From Promethearchaeota archaeon (GTDB taxonomy: Archaea; Asgardarchaeota; Lokiarchaeia; Sigyniarchaeales; SOKP01): a stretch of 64,000 nt of DNA. The stretch is taken from the NCBI GenBank assembly GCA_029838195.1, contig JALGVJ010000008.1, forward strand, positions 62,001-126,000. The letters run 5' to 3'. The notes under the pieces were generated by a model. That model was not told the DNA's origin and did not search any database. It saw nothing but the letters and a program-made list of their open reading frames with translations. Position 1 is the stretch's first letter; every line of letters starts with the position of its first letter. Positions 8,353 through 16,506 of the stretch are shown here, piece after piece. Made by a program: the position numbers and the translations under genes.

Positions 8353-9882
8353 ATGTCAAAAATAAAAACCGCTTTTAATGAAATAAAAAATATCGTGGGA
8401 GATGATTTCATAACCGATAAAGATTTTATGAAAGCAGCCTATTCAAGAAATGTAGATCCCGCTTTTCCAGACAGATGGGCAGACATGATCGTGCGACCTG
8501 AATCAACTGAAGAAGTCTCTGAAATTGTCAAAATTGCTAATAAATACAAGATTCCCATGGTCCCTCGAGGCGGAGGCGCGGATCTGGTCGGAGGTTCGGT
8601 AAGCGATGGGGGAATTTTAATTGATTTAACGAGAATGAACCATGTTATTGACATAAACGAGACGGATTATTATTGCGAGGTGGAATGCGGAATTACATGG
8701 GGTGCTCTCTTAGCGGAATTACAGAAAAAAGAGCTAACCACGGGAGTTCTTGGTCCAGGCTCCGGCTTCTCTGCCACGATCGGCGGTGGATTATCGAACA
8801 GCACGGCAGGTTTTGGCTCTACTAAATATGGTCTGGTGCCAGATATCTGCTTGGGGGTGGAAGTTGTATTACCCGATCCCAAAGGCACGATCATGCGAAC
8901 GGGCGCAGCAGCAAATAAATACGCAAAACCCTTTTGCAGGTATGGCGTGGCACCGGATTTTACCAGTTTGTTCATGGGGGATGTGGGCACGCTGGGAATC
9001 AAAACAAAAGCTTTTTTACGATTATTTCCGGACACGCCTTATAAGAAACAGATGCTATATATCCTTCATGAAGATAATTATGAGACCGTTTATAAATTAA
9101 TGCATCTATTAAGGAAAAAAGTAAATGAGGGATTACATGATGTTTTTGTAGTACCCTTACGGGTAGTTCAATTACTTGGTACGTTCGCTATAAATAAACC
9201 TAAAAAACGGGCTAAATTGAGAGGCCCCGTATTTTCCATCCTTTTAGAAGCGCTTGATGAAAAAATTCTTGAACGATATCAAGAATTAGTAGAAGACATC
9301 ATGAAAAATGACACGCGCCCTTTTGAATGGCAAGAAATTGATTTAGATGCGGAATCATCTAAGGATTGGAAATTTAACTTGAAATATGCTTTCAATTATT
9401 TTAATAAATACATCTCGGTAATGCCACCAAAAATTTCATGTACGACATGCCATAAAATCCCCATTTCCGCACTCCCCGAAGTAGAAAAATCAAGTAGAGA
9501 GTTTGACAAAAAACATATCAATGAATTTCCACCTCAATCCATTTCTCTTTTTGCTACCGTGATTTTTCTCGTTCCTAATGGTAATTGCGTAGTAGTTGGG
9601 GGTTTCAACGCTGACAACGTAGATGAACATAGAGAACGTTCAATGAATTTATGGCATGAAAAACTAAGACATCAAGTGAAATATGGAGGTGTTCATTATT
9701 GGCTTGGAGAAGCGATTTCCCAATCGATCGTGGAGGCTAATGCCTATACGCCGGAGTTTTATCAATTTTTCAAGGATATTAAAAAGACCGTGGATCCCAA
9801 TTATCTTCTCAGTCCCAAGAAATTTCACATGTATAGTTATCAAGAAGATGTGAGCAAATATATCATTTCTGATGAGGATTAA
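8353..9882 (+). CDS. FAD-linked oxidase (GlcD/vanillyl-alcohol oxidase type)
   Basis: 509-residue flavoprotein of the PCMH-type FAD family. The N-terminal FAD domain shows PMVPRGGGADLVGGS near 65, IDLTRMNHVIDIN near 90 and the GPGSGFSATIGGGLSNSTAG region near 135, which bind the pyrophosphate and isoalloxazine. The C-terminal half matches the FAD-linked oxidase C domain, ending with VDPNYLLSPKKFHM. It would oxidise a hydroxy acid or alkylphenol-like substrate, with electrons passed to a carrier. It contains a CTTC pair near 360 whose role is unclear. It is transcribed alone. The gene is intact, and the long open frame on the opposite strand is a shadow. Confidence 0.85.
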   Translation: MSKIKTAFNEIKNIVGDDFITDKDFMKAAYSRNVDPAFPDRWADMIVRPESTEEVSEIVKIANKYKIPMVPRGGGADLVGGSVSDGGILIDLTRMNHVIDINETDYYCEVECGITWGALLAELQKKELTTGVLGPGSGFSATIGGGLSNSTAGFGSTKYGLVPDICLGVEVVLPDPKGTIMRTGAAANKYAKPFCRYGVAPDFTSLFMGDVGTLGIKTKAFLRLFPDTPYKKQMLYILHEDNYETVYKLMHLLRKKVNEGLHDVFVVPLRVVQLLGTFAINKPKKRAKLRGPVFSILLEALDEKILERYQELVEDIMKNDTRPFEWQEIDLDAESSKDWKFNLKYAFNYFNKYISVMPPKISCTTCHKIPISALPEVEKSSREFDKKHINEFPPQSISLFATVIFLVPNGNCVVVGGFNADNVDEHRERSMNLWHEKLRHQVKYGGVHYWLGEAISQSIVEANAYTPEFYQFFKDIKKTVDPNYLLSPKKFHMYSYQEDVSKYIISDED

Positions 9883-10188
9883 TTATAGTTTGTTTTCACA
9901 GCTCCTCCTTTTCACTTAAGCTACAGATCTTTTAATTGTTTTTAAAATTTTTTGATTGTACTCAATAAAGATTATTTTAGTGAGAAAACTAGCGTAAATC
10001 TCATGATTTATTCTCATTCAATGAAAAAACGAGGGAGAGCGGAATTTGATGGAATTTAGTATTTATTGAGGCCCATGAAATATTTAAGACTTTTACAATA
10101 TTCTCGAAATTATTAATAGAAGTGGTAGATATTTATATATTTTAATTTTAATATTTAATCTGAAAAAAAAGAAAAATGGTAGGTAAAA
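9883..10188. other. Intergenic region ahead of pyrG
   Basis: 306 bases with no coding frame that I can support. The last 60 bases hold the pyrG promoter listed separately and a weak ribosome site (AGGTAAAA) before ATG 10189. Confidence 0.4.
10132..10140 (+). promoter_or_regulatory. Box A (TATA) candidate for pyrG
   Basis: TTTATATAT lies about 50 bases before the pyrG ATG. Archaeal transcription usually starts some 26 bases after the box A centre, giving a start near 10162 and a short leader that includes the AGGTAAAA ribosome site. Confidence 0.45.
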
Positions 10189-11905
10189 ATGCCGAGTCAG
10201 TGTAAATTCGTGTTCGTGACGGGTGGTGTAATGAGTGGTATAGGTAAAGGAGTTGCTACGGCCAGTCTGGGAAAGATCCTTCAATTCCGTGGTTTTAACG
10301 TTTCAATCGTTAAAATTGACCCTTATCTTAACGTGGACCCCGGCACGCTTAATCCAATAGAACATGGTGAATGTTTTATCACGGAAGATGTATGGGATTT
10401 TAAACCAGTTCCCGAATCAGATGAAAAGGTTTATCGAATATCGGAAATTGACCAAGATTTCGGTACATTCCGTAATGCAATTCGCATGATGAGGTAAACA
10501 CGAAAGATTTCTTGGTATTGATATTCACCCTTCCCATAACATTACTTCAGGCCAAATATACCTTGCAACCATTCTCAGAGAGAGAAAGGGAAAATTTCTT
10601 GGAAAAACAGTCCAAATAATTCCACATTGCACGAATATGATAAAGGAGCGCTTATTAAGCATAGCAGAAAAAGAAGGACTTGAAGTTTTATTGGTGGAAT
10701 GCGGGGGAACGGTAGGCGACTTGGAATCCGGGATTTTCCTTGAAGCTTTTAGACAATTAAAATTAGAACTTCCAAAAAACAACACGGCTTTTGTACATGT
10801 CACGCTTGTTCCCTATTCCACGGTGATTGGTCAGCAAAAATCCAAACCGACGCAACATTCGGTAAAAATGCTTCAGAGTGCTGGTTTGCAACCCGATATT
10901 TTGATTGGACGGAGCGAAAAACCCTTAGAAGAGGATATACGGAAAAAATTATCTTTATTCACGAACGTTCCATTGAAGGCAGTCATTTCCAATCCCGATT
11001 TGGATTGCGTCTATGAACTACCCTTATTATTTGAAGAACAATCGATTGGAGATTATTTGTGTGAAATATTGGACTTAAAAGCAAAATTAGTTTCGTTTAA
11101 TGAGGTTACTAATTTTTCAGAATGGAAAAAAACGGTTGATAAATTTAAAAATGCCAAGAACAAAATTAGGATTGCGATGCCAGGAAAATATTTTAACATT
11201 ACGGATTCATATATTTCGATCAATGAAGCCTTAGAGCATGCCAGCATTCATCAAGGATTCACAACTGATTTAAAAATGATAAATATTGATGATAATACCA
11301 ATATTGAGGAAGAGGTAAAAGATTGCGATGGAATAGTTCTTACTCCGGGATTTGGCAGGAGAGCCGTTGAAGGAATGATCAAGAGCGCTGAAATTGCCAT
11401 GGAAAAAAAGATACCCTTTTTGGGGATATGTTTTGGTGCCCAGTTATTTTATGTAGCCTTTTGTAGAAAATATTTAGGTTTAAAAGGTGCTAATTCCACT
11501 GAAATTAACCCCAACACGCCCTATCCTGTTGTTGATTTATTAGAAAGCCAGAAAAACGTGAATGAAAAGGGAGGGACCATGAGATTAGGAGGTTTAAGAG
11601 TTATTATCGAAGAAAATACCATACTCCATGAAGCTTATAAAAAGAAAGAGATAATAGAGCGATTTCGACATCGTTATCACCTCATACCTCAAGGTCATTC
11701 GAAAGAAAAAGGTCTTATCGTCTCAAGCTGGGATGAGGAAAAAAAAATCATAAACAGCATAGAATTGGATAGAAAACTCCATGATTTCATGGTTGGAACG
11801 CAGTTTCATCCGGAATTCAAGTCCCGTCCCTTTCGTGCAAGTCCTATTTATTCTGCTTTTATCAAGGCTTGCATTCAATATAAACAAAAGAGGCAACCTT
11901 CTTAA
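10189..11905 (+). CDS. pyrG: CTP synthase, reading frame interrupted near codon 94
   Basis: CTP synthase makes CTP from UTP, ATP and glutamine. The N-terminal synthetase domain begins [15 protein letters not shown] and has [12 protein letters not shown]. The first frame stops at TAA 10495-10497. The protein resumes one frame later with [20 protein letters not shown] from 10502 and runs intact to 11905. The later part includes [20 protein letters not shown] and the class I amidotransferase domain with FLGICFGAQ (nucleophile cysteine), GTQFHPEF (catalytic His and Glu) and SRP. Removing exactly 31 bases (10469-10499) joins the parts as GTYERF, the family consensus. This could be an insertion, an assembly error, or an unusual excised element. 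The segment [15 protein letters not shown] before the break is unlike common sequences. Confidence 0.8.
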
Positions 11906-12136
11906 ACCAAGAGTTTTACTATATTATTTTTCAATTTACGTTAATATTAAGCAAAAAAGCAAGATTCCTACATGTTAATCGCTATCATCCATGAAAGAAA
12001 ATAGACCGAGGGTTTAAATTTTTAAACAAATTTTAAATAAGGCATCGGATATTATCTAATGCTTTTTCTTAAGATTTACTTAAAGATGATTAAGGATTTA
12101 ATAAAAGGCATGGAAAAAAATAATAGATGCGGTAAA

Positions 12137-12148
12137 TTTAATATATAA
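12137..12148 (+). promoter_or_regulatory. Box A candidate placing carA transcript start at its ATG
   Basis: TTTAATATATAA is centred about 26 bases before ATG 12169. That is the usual distance from box A to the transcription start in archaea, so the carA message is probably leaderless. No Shine-Dalgarno-like sequence lies before the ATG, which agrees with this. Confidence 0.5.
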
Positions 12149-12168
12149 ACAATAGAAAAAAAACATCG

Positions 12169-13302
12169 ATGTTGTACAAGGACGAGCGTCCCGCAATATT
12201 AATGTTAAAAGACGGGCGTTATTTTGAGGGCATTGGATTTGGAGCTACTAAAACCGTGACAGGAGAACTTGTTTTTACAACTATTACTGGAGCGGGCTAC
12301 AACGAGACACTTACCGATCCTTCTTACTGGGGGCAAATTGTTGTCATGACTCATCCTTTAGTAGGAAATTATGGAGTCCCACCGTGGGAAAAGGATGAGC
12401 ATGGTATTACCAAATATTTTGAATCAGATTCGATTAAGGTAAGCGGATTTGTAGTGAATGAATGTTGTAAGATTCCCAGTCATTATGAAAGCGTGAAAAC
12501 ATTGGATGAGTTTTTACAAGAACAAGACGTGCCCGGCATTGAATGGATTGATACGAGAGCGATTACAAAAATTTTACGAGAAGAAGGGGTGCAAGTCGGA
12601 CTATTATCGGTCATGGATGAAGGAGAAACACCCGATTTAAACCATCTTAAAGAGATTGTTAGTAAGGCTAAAGATCCTAATTTAAGAGAGTTAGCAAGGG
12701 AAGTTTGCACGCCAGAAGTTAAAACATTCACCCCTACTAATCCCATGGGAAAGGTTGTTGTAATAGATCTGGGCGTGAAATTAAACATCCTCCGTAATTT
12801 ATTAAAAAGGGGATTAGAGGTCATTTTAGTCCCGTATGATTATTCACATGAGCAAATAATGGCGTTCAATCCTAATGGCGTGTTAATTTCTAATGGCCCA
12901 GGTGATCCAAAAATCTATACTGCTACAATAGACACCTGCAGAAAGTTAATGGATAATAATATCCCCATGTTCGGAATCTGTTTAGGAAATCAAATAATTG
13001 GATTAGCTGCCGGAGGAACTTCTTATAAATTAAAATATGGACACCGGGGAGGTAATAAAACCGTAATTAATCTTCAAACAAAACAGTGCTATATTACCTC
13101 TCAAAATCACGGCTTCTGCGTGCGAGATTTTGAAAAAGGAGGCTTTATTGAATTTTTAAAAAATATTGATGATAATTCCAACGAAGGGATAATCCACGAG
13201 GAAAAACCCATTCTTGCCGTTCAATTTCATCCCGAAGCGTCTCCAGGCCCTTTAGATTCTCTCTACTTGTTTGATAAATTCATGGAATTAATGAAATTAT
13301 AA
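12169..13302 (+). CDS. carA: Carbamoyl-phosphate synthase small (glutaminase) subunit
   Basis: 377 residues, the normal length. It hydrolyses glutamine and channels ammonia to CarB for carbamoyl phosphate, the precursor of arginine and pyrimidines. The N-terminal CPSase small-chain domain starts with LMLKDGRYFEGIGFGA. The C-terminal class I glutamine amidotransferase domain shows SNGPGDP near 244, the nucleophile in FGICLGNQ near 267, and QFHPEASPGP near 350 with the catalytic His and Glu. No ribosome site precedes the ATG and a box A sits 26 bases upstream, so translation may be leaderless. carB lies 3.2 kb downstream, separated by a toxin-antitoxin pair and the phosphomevalonate dehydratase genes on the other strand. 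Confidence 0.95.
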   Translation: MLYKDERPAILMLKDGRYFEGIGFGATKTVTGELVFTTITGAGYNETLTDPSYWGQIVVMTHPLVGNYGVPPWEKDEHGITKYFESDSIKVSGFVVNECCKIPSHYESVKTLDEFLQEQDVPGIEWIDTRAITKILREEGVQVGLLSVMDEGETPDLNHLKEIVSKAKDPNLRELAREVCTPEVKTFTPTNPMGKVVVIDLGVKLNILRNLLKRGLEVILVPYDYSHEQIMAFNPNGVLISNGPGDPKIYTATIDTCRKLMDNNIPMFGICLGNQIIGLAAGGTSYKLKYGHRGGNKTVINLQTKQCYITSQNHGFCVRDFEKGGFIEFLKNIDDNSNEGIIHEEKPILAVQFHPEASPGPLDSLYLFDKFMELMKL

Positions 13303-13530
13303 CCTATCAATTTTTTATCAAAAAATAGAAAATTTCTGAGAACGATTTTAAATTTATTAATCTATGTTAAAAAAATATCGCTAAAAATAAATTAAATTCG
13401 TCCCGCGATTAAAATTAAAACATTGATTGTCAGATTTAAATATTTCTTCAAATTAAGAATTCCGAGAGAAAAATTAGTTGCGGTTGGAATCAATTGATTT
13501 AATAGAAATATTTGTATCTTCTTTTGTTTT

Positions 13531-13872
13531 TTAAATTTTATTTTTCCGAGTTTCTAATTTTTCAAATAACTTCTCTGATTTTTTCAATTCTAACTCCATT
13601 TCTTCTTTTGTCAAGGATGGAGATTGAATTCTCTCACGATCTAGATATTCCATCATCTCGTAGAGTGATACTTTAGCCATGGTTGCAGCTTCAGCTAAAC
13701 TAATTATACCTTTTCTATATTTTTCTGCCGCATTTTTCATTCGATATTCCTTCATTTGAATAAGAAGGAATTTTCGAATTAGTGTAGATCGATCAACTTT
13801 TTCTTTCTCACATATTTTATTTAATTCTTCAATTTCTTTTTCGTCTAGACGGGTTGATATTACATTAGTCAT
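13531..13872 (-). CDS. UPF0175-type antitoxin with ribbon-helix-helix N-terminus
   Basis: About 113 residues from ATG at complement 13872, which sits 7-8 bases after AAGGTGA. An in-frame GTG at 13884 is part of that ribosome site. Residues 1-40 (VISTRLDEKEIEELNKICE) look like a ribbon-helix-helix DNA-binding unit. The second half (YRKGIISLAEAATMAKVSLY) matches the helix-turn-helix of UPF0175 antitoxins. The charged C-terminal tail would bind the toxin. It lies directly after the PIN-like toxin gene and would autoregulate the pair. Confidence 0.75.
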   Translation of the reverse strand: MTNVISTRLDEKEIEELNKICEKEKVDRSTLIRKFLLIQMKEYRMKNAAEKYRKGIISLAEAATMAKVSLYEMMEYLDRERIQSPSLTKEEMELELKKSEKLFEKLETRKNKI

Positions 13873-13888
13873 CTTACTATTCACCTTG

Positions 13889-14377
13889 TTATTGATTTAA
13901 TTTTTCTAAAAAAAATAAGATGGATTTTGGTTTTGTAGCATTTACAGTTTCTAATTGCTCTAAAATATTCATGAATTCATTTTTCTTCAAAATTCGTTTC
14001 TGATATGCATGAAAGAAAAAAGTATCTAATCGTATTGTGTTCAGTTCAAAATTAATGAATTTTTTATAAGCCCTCTCGTCAGAAGTTATACAAATTCCAT
14101 GATCCTTAGCTAAAATATAACAGCTCGTCTCACCAGCATCTCTAAATAAATAAATCTCTTTTGAAACATCGACAGATATTACCGGAATCATGAATTCTTT
14201 TAATAATTTCTCTATTTCAAAAGCATCTTTATGTTCTTCATGTTTACCTCTTATAACTACTTCCTCATAAACGGTTGAATCAATTACAACGGGAAATTGA
14301 GTCAACTCAATAAATTTCCTAAATATTCTTGCTTTCGCCAAATAAATTAAAGTACAAGCATCCAATATCCATCTCAT
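13889..14377 (-). CDS. PIN-like (DUF3368-type) toxin nuclease
   Basis: 162-residue PIN-fold protein. The acidic residues expected for metal-dependent RNA cleavage are visible: D6 in MRWILDACTLI, a glutamate in VYEEVV near 38, another in DAGETSCYILAK near 107, and an aspartate in CITSDERAYKKF near 122. This pattern fits the DUF3368 PIN subgroup that pairs with UPF0175 antitoxins. Here the toxin gene comes first and the antitoxin gene follows 16 bases later, the reverse of the common order. An AT-rich ATATATAC stretch just upstream may be the promoter. The pair sits between the two carbamoyl-phosphate synthase genes, which suggests insertion. Confidence 0.75.
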   Translation of the reverse strand: MRWILDACTLIYLAKARIFRKFIELTQFPVVIDSTVYEEVVIRGKHEEHKDAFEIEKLLKEFMIPVISVDVSKEIYLFRDAGETSCYILAKDHGICITSDERAYKKFINFELNTIRLDTFFFHAYQKRILKKNEFMNILEQLETVNATKPKSILFFLEKLNQ

Positions 14378-14629
14378 TATTAATATATATACATCTACTT
14401 ATTTATATTATTATCGATTGTATACAACATTCTCAAAATCTTTATTAAATTATTTTTTAAATTAGAAGAATCTGAAAATTTTCAAGTAGATCTCTGAAAA
14501 TCAAAATACCAGATATTCGGAAATTAGTTCCTTATCAAAAAATGTTTCCTTCGAAATGAACTAAATGATTATACGTGAAATTTTTTATAATAAAATTAAT
14601 AAAAAAATAACGGGCTTAAAATCCCTTGA

Positions 14630-15073
14630 TTATTCAATGATTTCGATATACCCCTCATTTCCATTGACATGTACTAAAGTTCCATTTGGAATTTGTTTTA
14701 ATTTCTCAAAATCTATTTGATCTACGATGGGAAATTTAAGTCCAAAAAAGATATCTGAAATTACTGCGCCAGAACTCATGAGAGGTTCGCCTCTCTCGCA
14801 AACAATAGCTTTAGGGGCAATTCCTCGATGAATTGTTTCAAGTAATACAAAACCTAAAGTTGTCGTGCCAATGGGATAGGGAAAAATTAAAACCTTATTT
14901 GAAACATTTTTCTTATAAAGTTCATGAGTTCTATCGGCTACTTTCAGCTTTTTACTAAACTGTATTAAGGGGAAAGTAAAGGCGGCGGAAATGCTAAACG
15001 GTTGAGAAGTGACCACTGCTTCTCCCTCTACAATACCTTCACTCAATCCTCTTCCTTTTAAGATTTTAGTCAT
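14630..15073 (-). CDS. Phosphomevalonate dehydratase small subunit (DUF126)
   Basis: 147 residues from ATG at complement 15073, preceded by GAGAGGGG 8 bases away. The frame extends upstream to 15130 but that part lies within the large-subunit gene. It is the DUF126 / aconitase X swivel domain: KILKGRGLSEGIVEGEAVV at the start and the SSGAVISDIF segment near 103. With the large subunit it dehydrates mevalonate 5-phosphate to trans-anhydromevalonate 5-phosphate in the archaeal mevalonate pathway (known from studies of Aeropyrum). The gene overlaps the large-subunit gene by 8 bases, so the two are translationally coupled. Confidence 0.85.
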   Translation of the reverse strand: MTKILKGRGLSEGIVEGEAVVTSQPFSISAAFTFPLIQFSKKLKVADRTHELYKKNVSNKVLIFPYPIGTTTLGFVLLETIHRGIAPKAIVCERGEPLMSSGAVISDIFFGLKFPIVDQIDFEKLKQIPNGTLVHVNGNEGYIEIIE

Positions 15074-16262
15074 TATTCGTACCCCTCTCTGCAATTTGAA
15101 TACATTCATCAATATTTTTATACGTGGCATTACTATAAAAACAAGTTTTAGCTGAATTAGTAATTAAAGGACGAGGCAAGGCTGTTAATAAAGGACAAAA
15201 ATGGGTAAGGTGGGCGCCCGAATCTTTTAAGATTTCATTATATTCTGAATTAACGATCTCATCTTTTATTTCCTTATTTGTACAAATCCAAAAATTTATT
15301 CCGGGCGCAATTTTTTTACCTTTCAGCTTTTCAAGAACAATAAGAACCTCGTCCCTACTCAAATGGGGGCAGCCGATTGAAAGGTTTTTGGGTGGCAAAG
15401 ACCATTCTGTACTATATTTTTCCCTCACTTCATTTATATCATCCATGGTAATTTCAATTACGTCCTCCGGTTTATCATTTTGAAATGCTACTTCTACGTT
15501 TTTTGCCTCTGGAGTTTTTCCGATCACGTGTATCAAAGCAACGGCACCGGTGGACGCAGAAGCAGCGCCTAAATTTTTAATCTCATCATTGGAAGCGTGT
15601 TCTAAGCCTTCTATTACCGGAATTTTATTTCCTGCAATTTCACCAATGATTAATCCCATGGAGGTTAAATTAAATAAATCGTGTTTATCAACATCATCAG
15701 AAAGCCGAAAAAGCAAATCTCCTTTGCGGTTTTCAGTCAGGTGAAGCCCATGATAAGATGTCTTGCCAAGAATCCCACACGCAATGTCTACTAACCCTCC
15801 TTCTCTATTTGATCGCGCTCCTATTACGGAATTTAAATAGATGACGGCAGAGGATTCAGACCATGCGCAATGTTCGCCAAAATTAGGCCTATTATCAAGA
15901 AAATATGGCGTGCAAGTAAACCCATGAATTCCAACATGAAGTAAGTCATCAATCAATTGATCATGCAGAGTAAACATGGGATAGACCATGCTAAGTTCGT
16001 CTTTATAATCCATGTCAATGATGGGATCTGCTGTGGTTCTAACTTTCACTTTTAAATTTGCTTCCCGAATTTCATGTATTACTTGGGCAGCCGCATTAAC
16101 AAAATTTAATCCAAAGTTTAATACGGTATGGGCTGACGTGATATCTATTAATTTCTCTGCTCCGAACGATTCTCCTAATTTTACGATTAATTTCATCAAT
16201 TTTGCGAGCATTTCCCCTTTGTTTCCGGAAAAAATAGCTTCTTCTTCGCGATTTAAAAACAT
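15066..16262 (-). CDS. Phosphomevalonate dehydratase large subunit (aconitase X catalytic)
   Basis: 398 residues of the DUF521 / aconitase X catalytic family, an iron-sulfur dehydratase. Cluster-binding cysteines are likely in SIGCPHLS near 307 and in the C-terminal region with FCPLL and FYSNATYK. The segment VIGARSNREGGLVDIACGI near 145 is a family landmark. It acts with the overlapping small-subunit gene downstream to form trans-anhydromevalonate 5-phosphate on the way to isoprenoids for archaeal lipids. Bacterial relatives of the family act on hydroxyproline, but the two-gene form in an archaeon favours the mevalonate role. GGAGTGAAATCGGG precedes the ATG. Confidence 0.85.
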   Translation of the reverse strand: MFLNREEEAIFSGNKGEMLAKLMKLIVKLGESFGAEKLIDITSAHTVLNFGLNFVNAAAQVIHEIREANLKVKVRTTADPIIDMDYKDELSMVYPMFTLHDQLIDDLLHVGIHGFTCTPYFLDNRPNFGEHCAWSESSAVIYLNSVIGARSNREGGLVDIACGILGKTSYHGLHLTENRKGDLLFRLSDDVDKHDLFNLTSMGLIIGEIAGNKIPVIEGLEHASNDEIKNLGAASASTGAVALIHVIGKTPEAKNVEVAFQNDKPEDVIEITMDDINEVREKYSTEWSLPPKNLSIGCPHLSRDEVLIVLEKLKGKKIAPGINFWICTNKEIKDEIVNSEYNEILKDSGAHLTHFCPLLTALPRPLITNSAKTCFYSNATYKNIDECIQIAERGTNND

Positions 16263-16506
16263 CCCGATTTCACTCCTATATTGTGTTACATTTAAGGATG
16301 AAAGGTTTGTTTTAAAAGATTACCATTCGATTATTAATTGGACAAGGGATACTCAAACCATTAATAATATAAAGTGAAAAAAAATAATAGATTTCTTTTC
16401 TTATACTTCTTGAAGGTTGAAAGTGGAGGAATTATTTAAATTTTTAAGGGTTACTAATGAAAAAAACGAAAAATCTTTTAACACTTTTAATAAAAGGTCA
16501 TTTAAC

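Noticed and set aside
8670..9035. Open frame of 121 codons on the minus strand inside the FAD oxidase gene
   Set aside because: It lies wholly opposite a well-conserved gene, is proline- and serine-rich as shadow frames are, and has no ribosome site.
10441..10530. Classical bulge-helix-bulge intron in pyrG
   Set aside because: I tried the junctions that restore the frame; none gives two 3-base bulges around a 4-bp helix. Only partial pairing such as CGU with ACG was found, so I do not call an intron.
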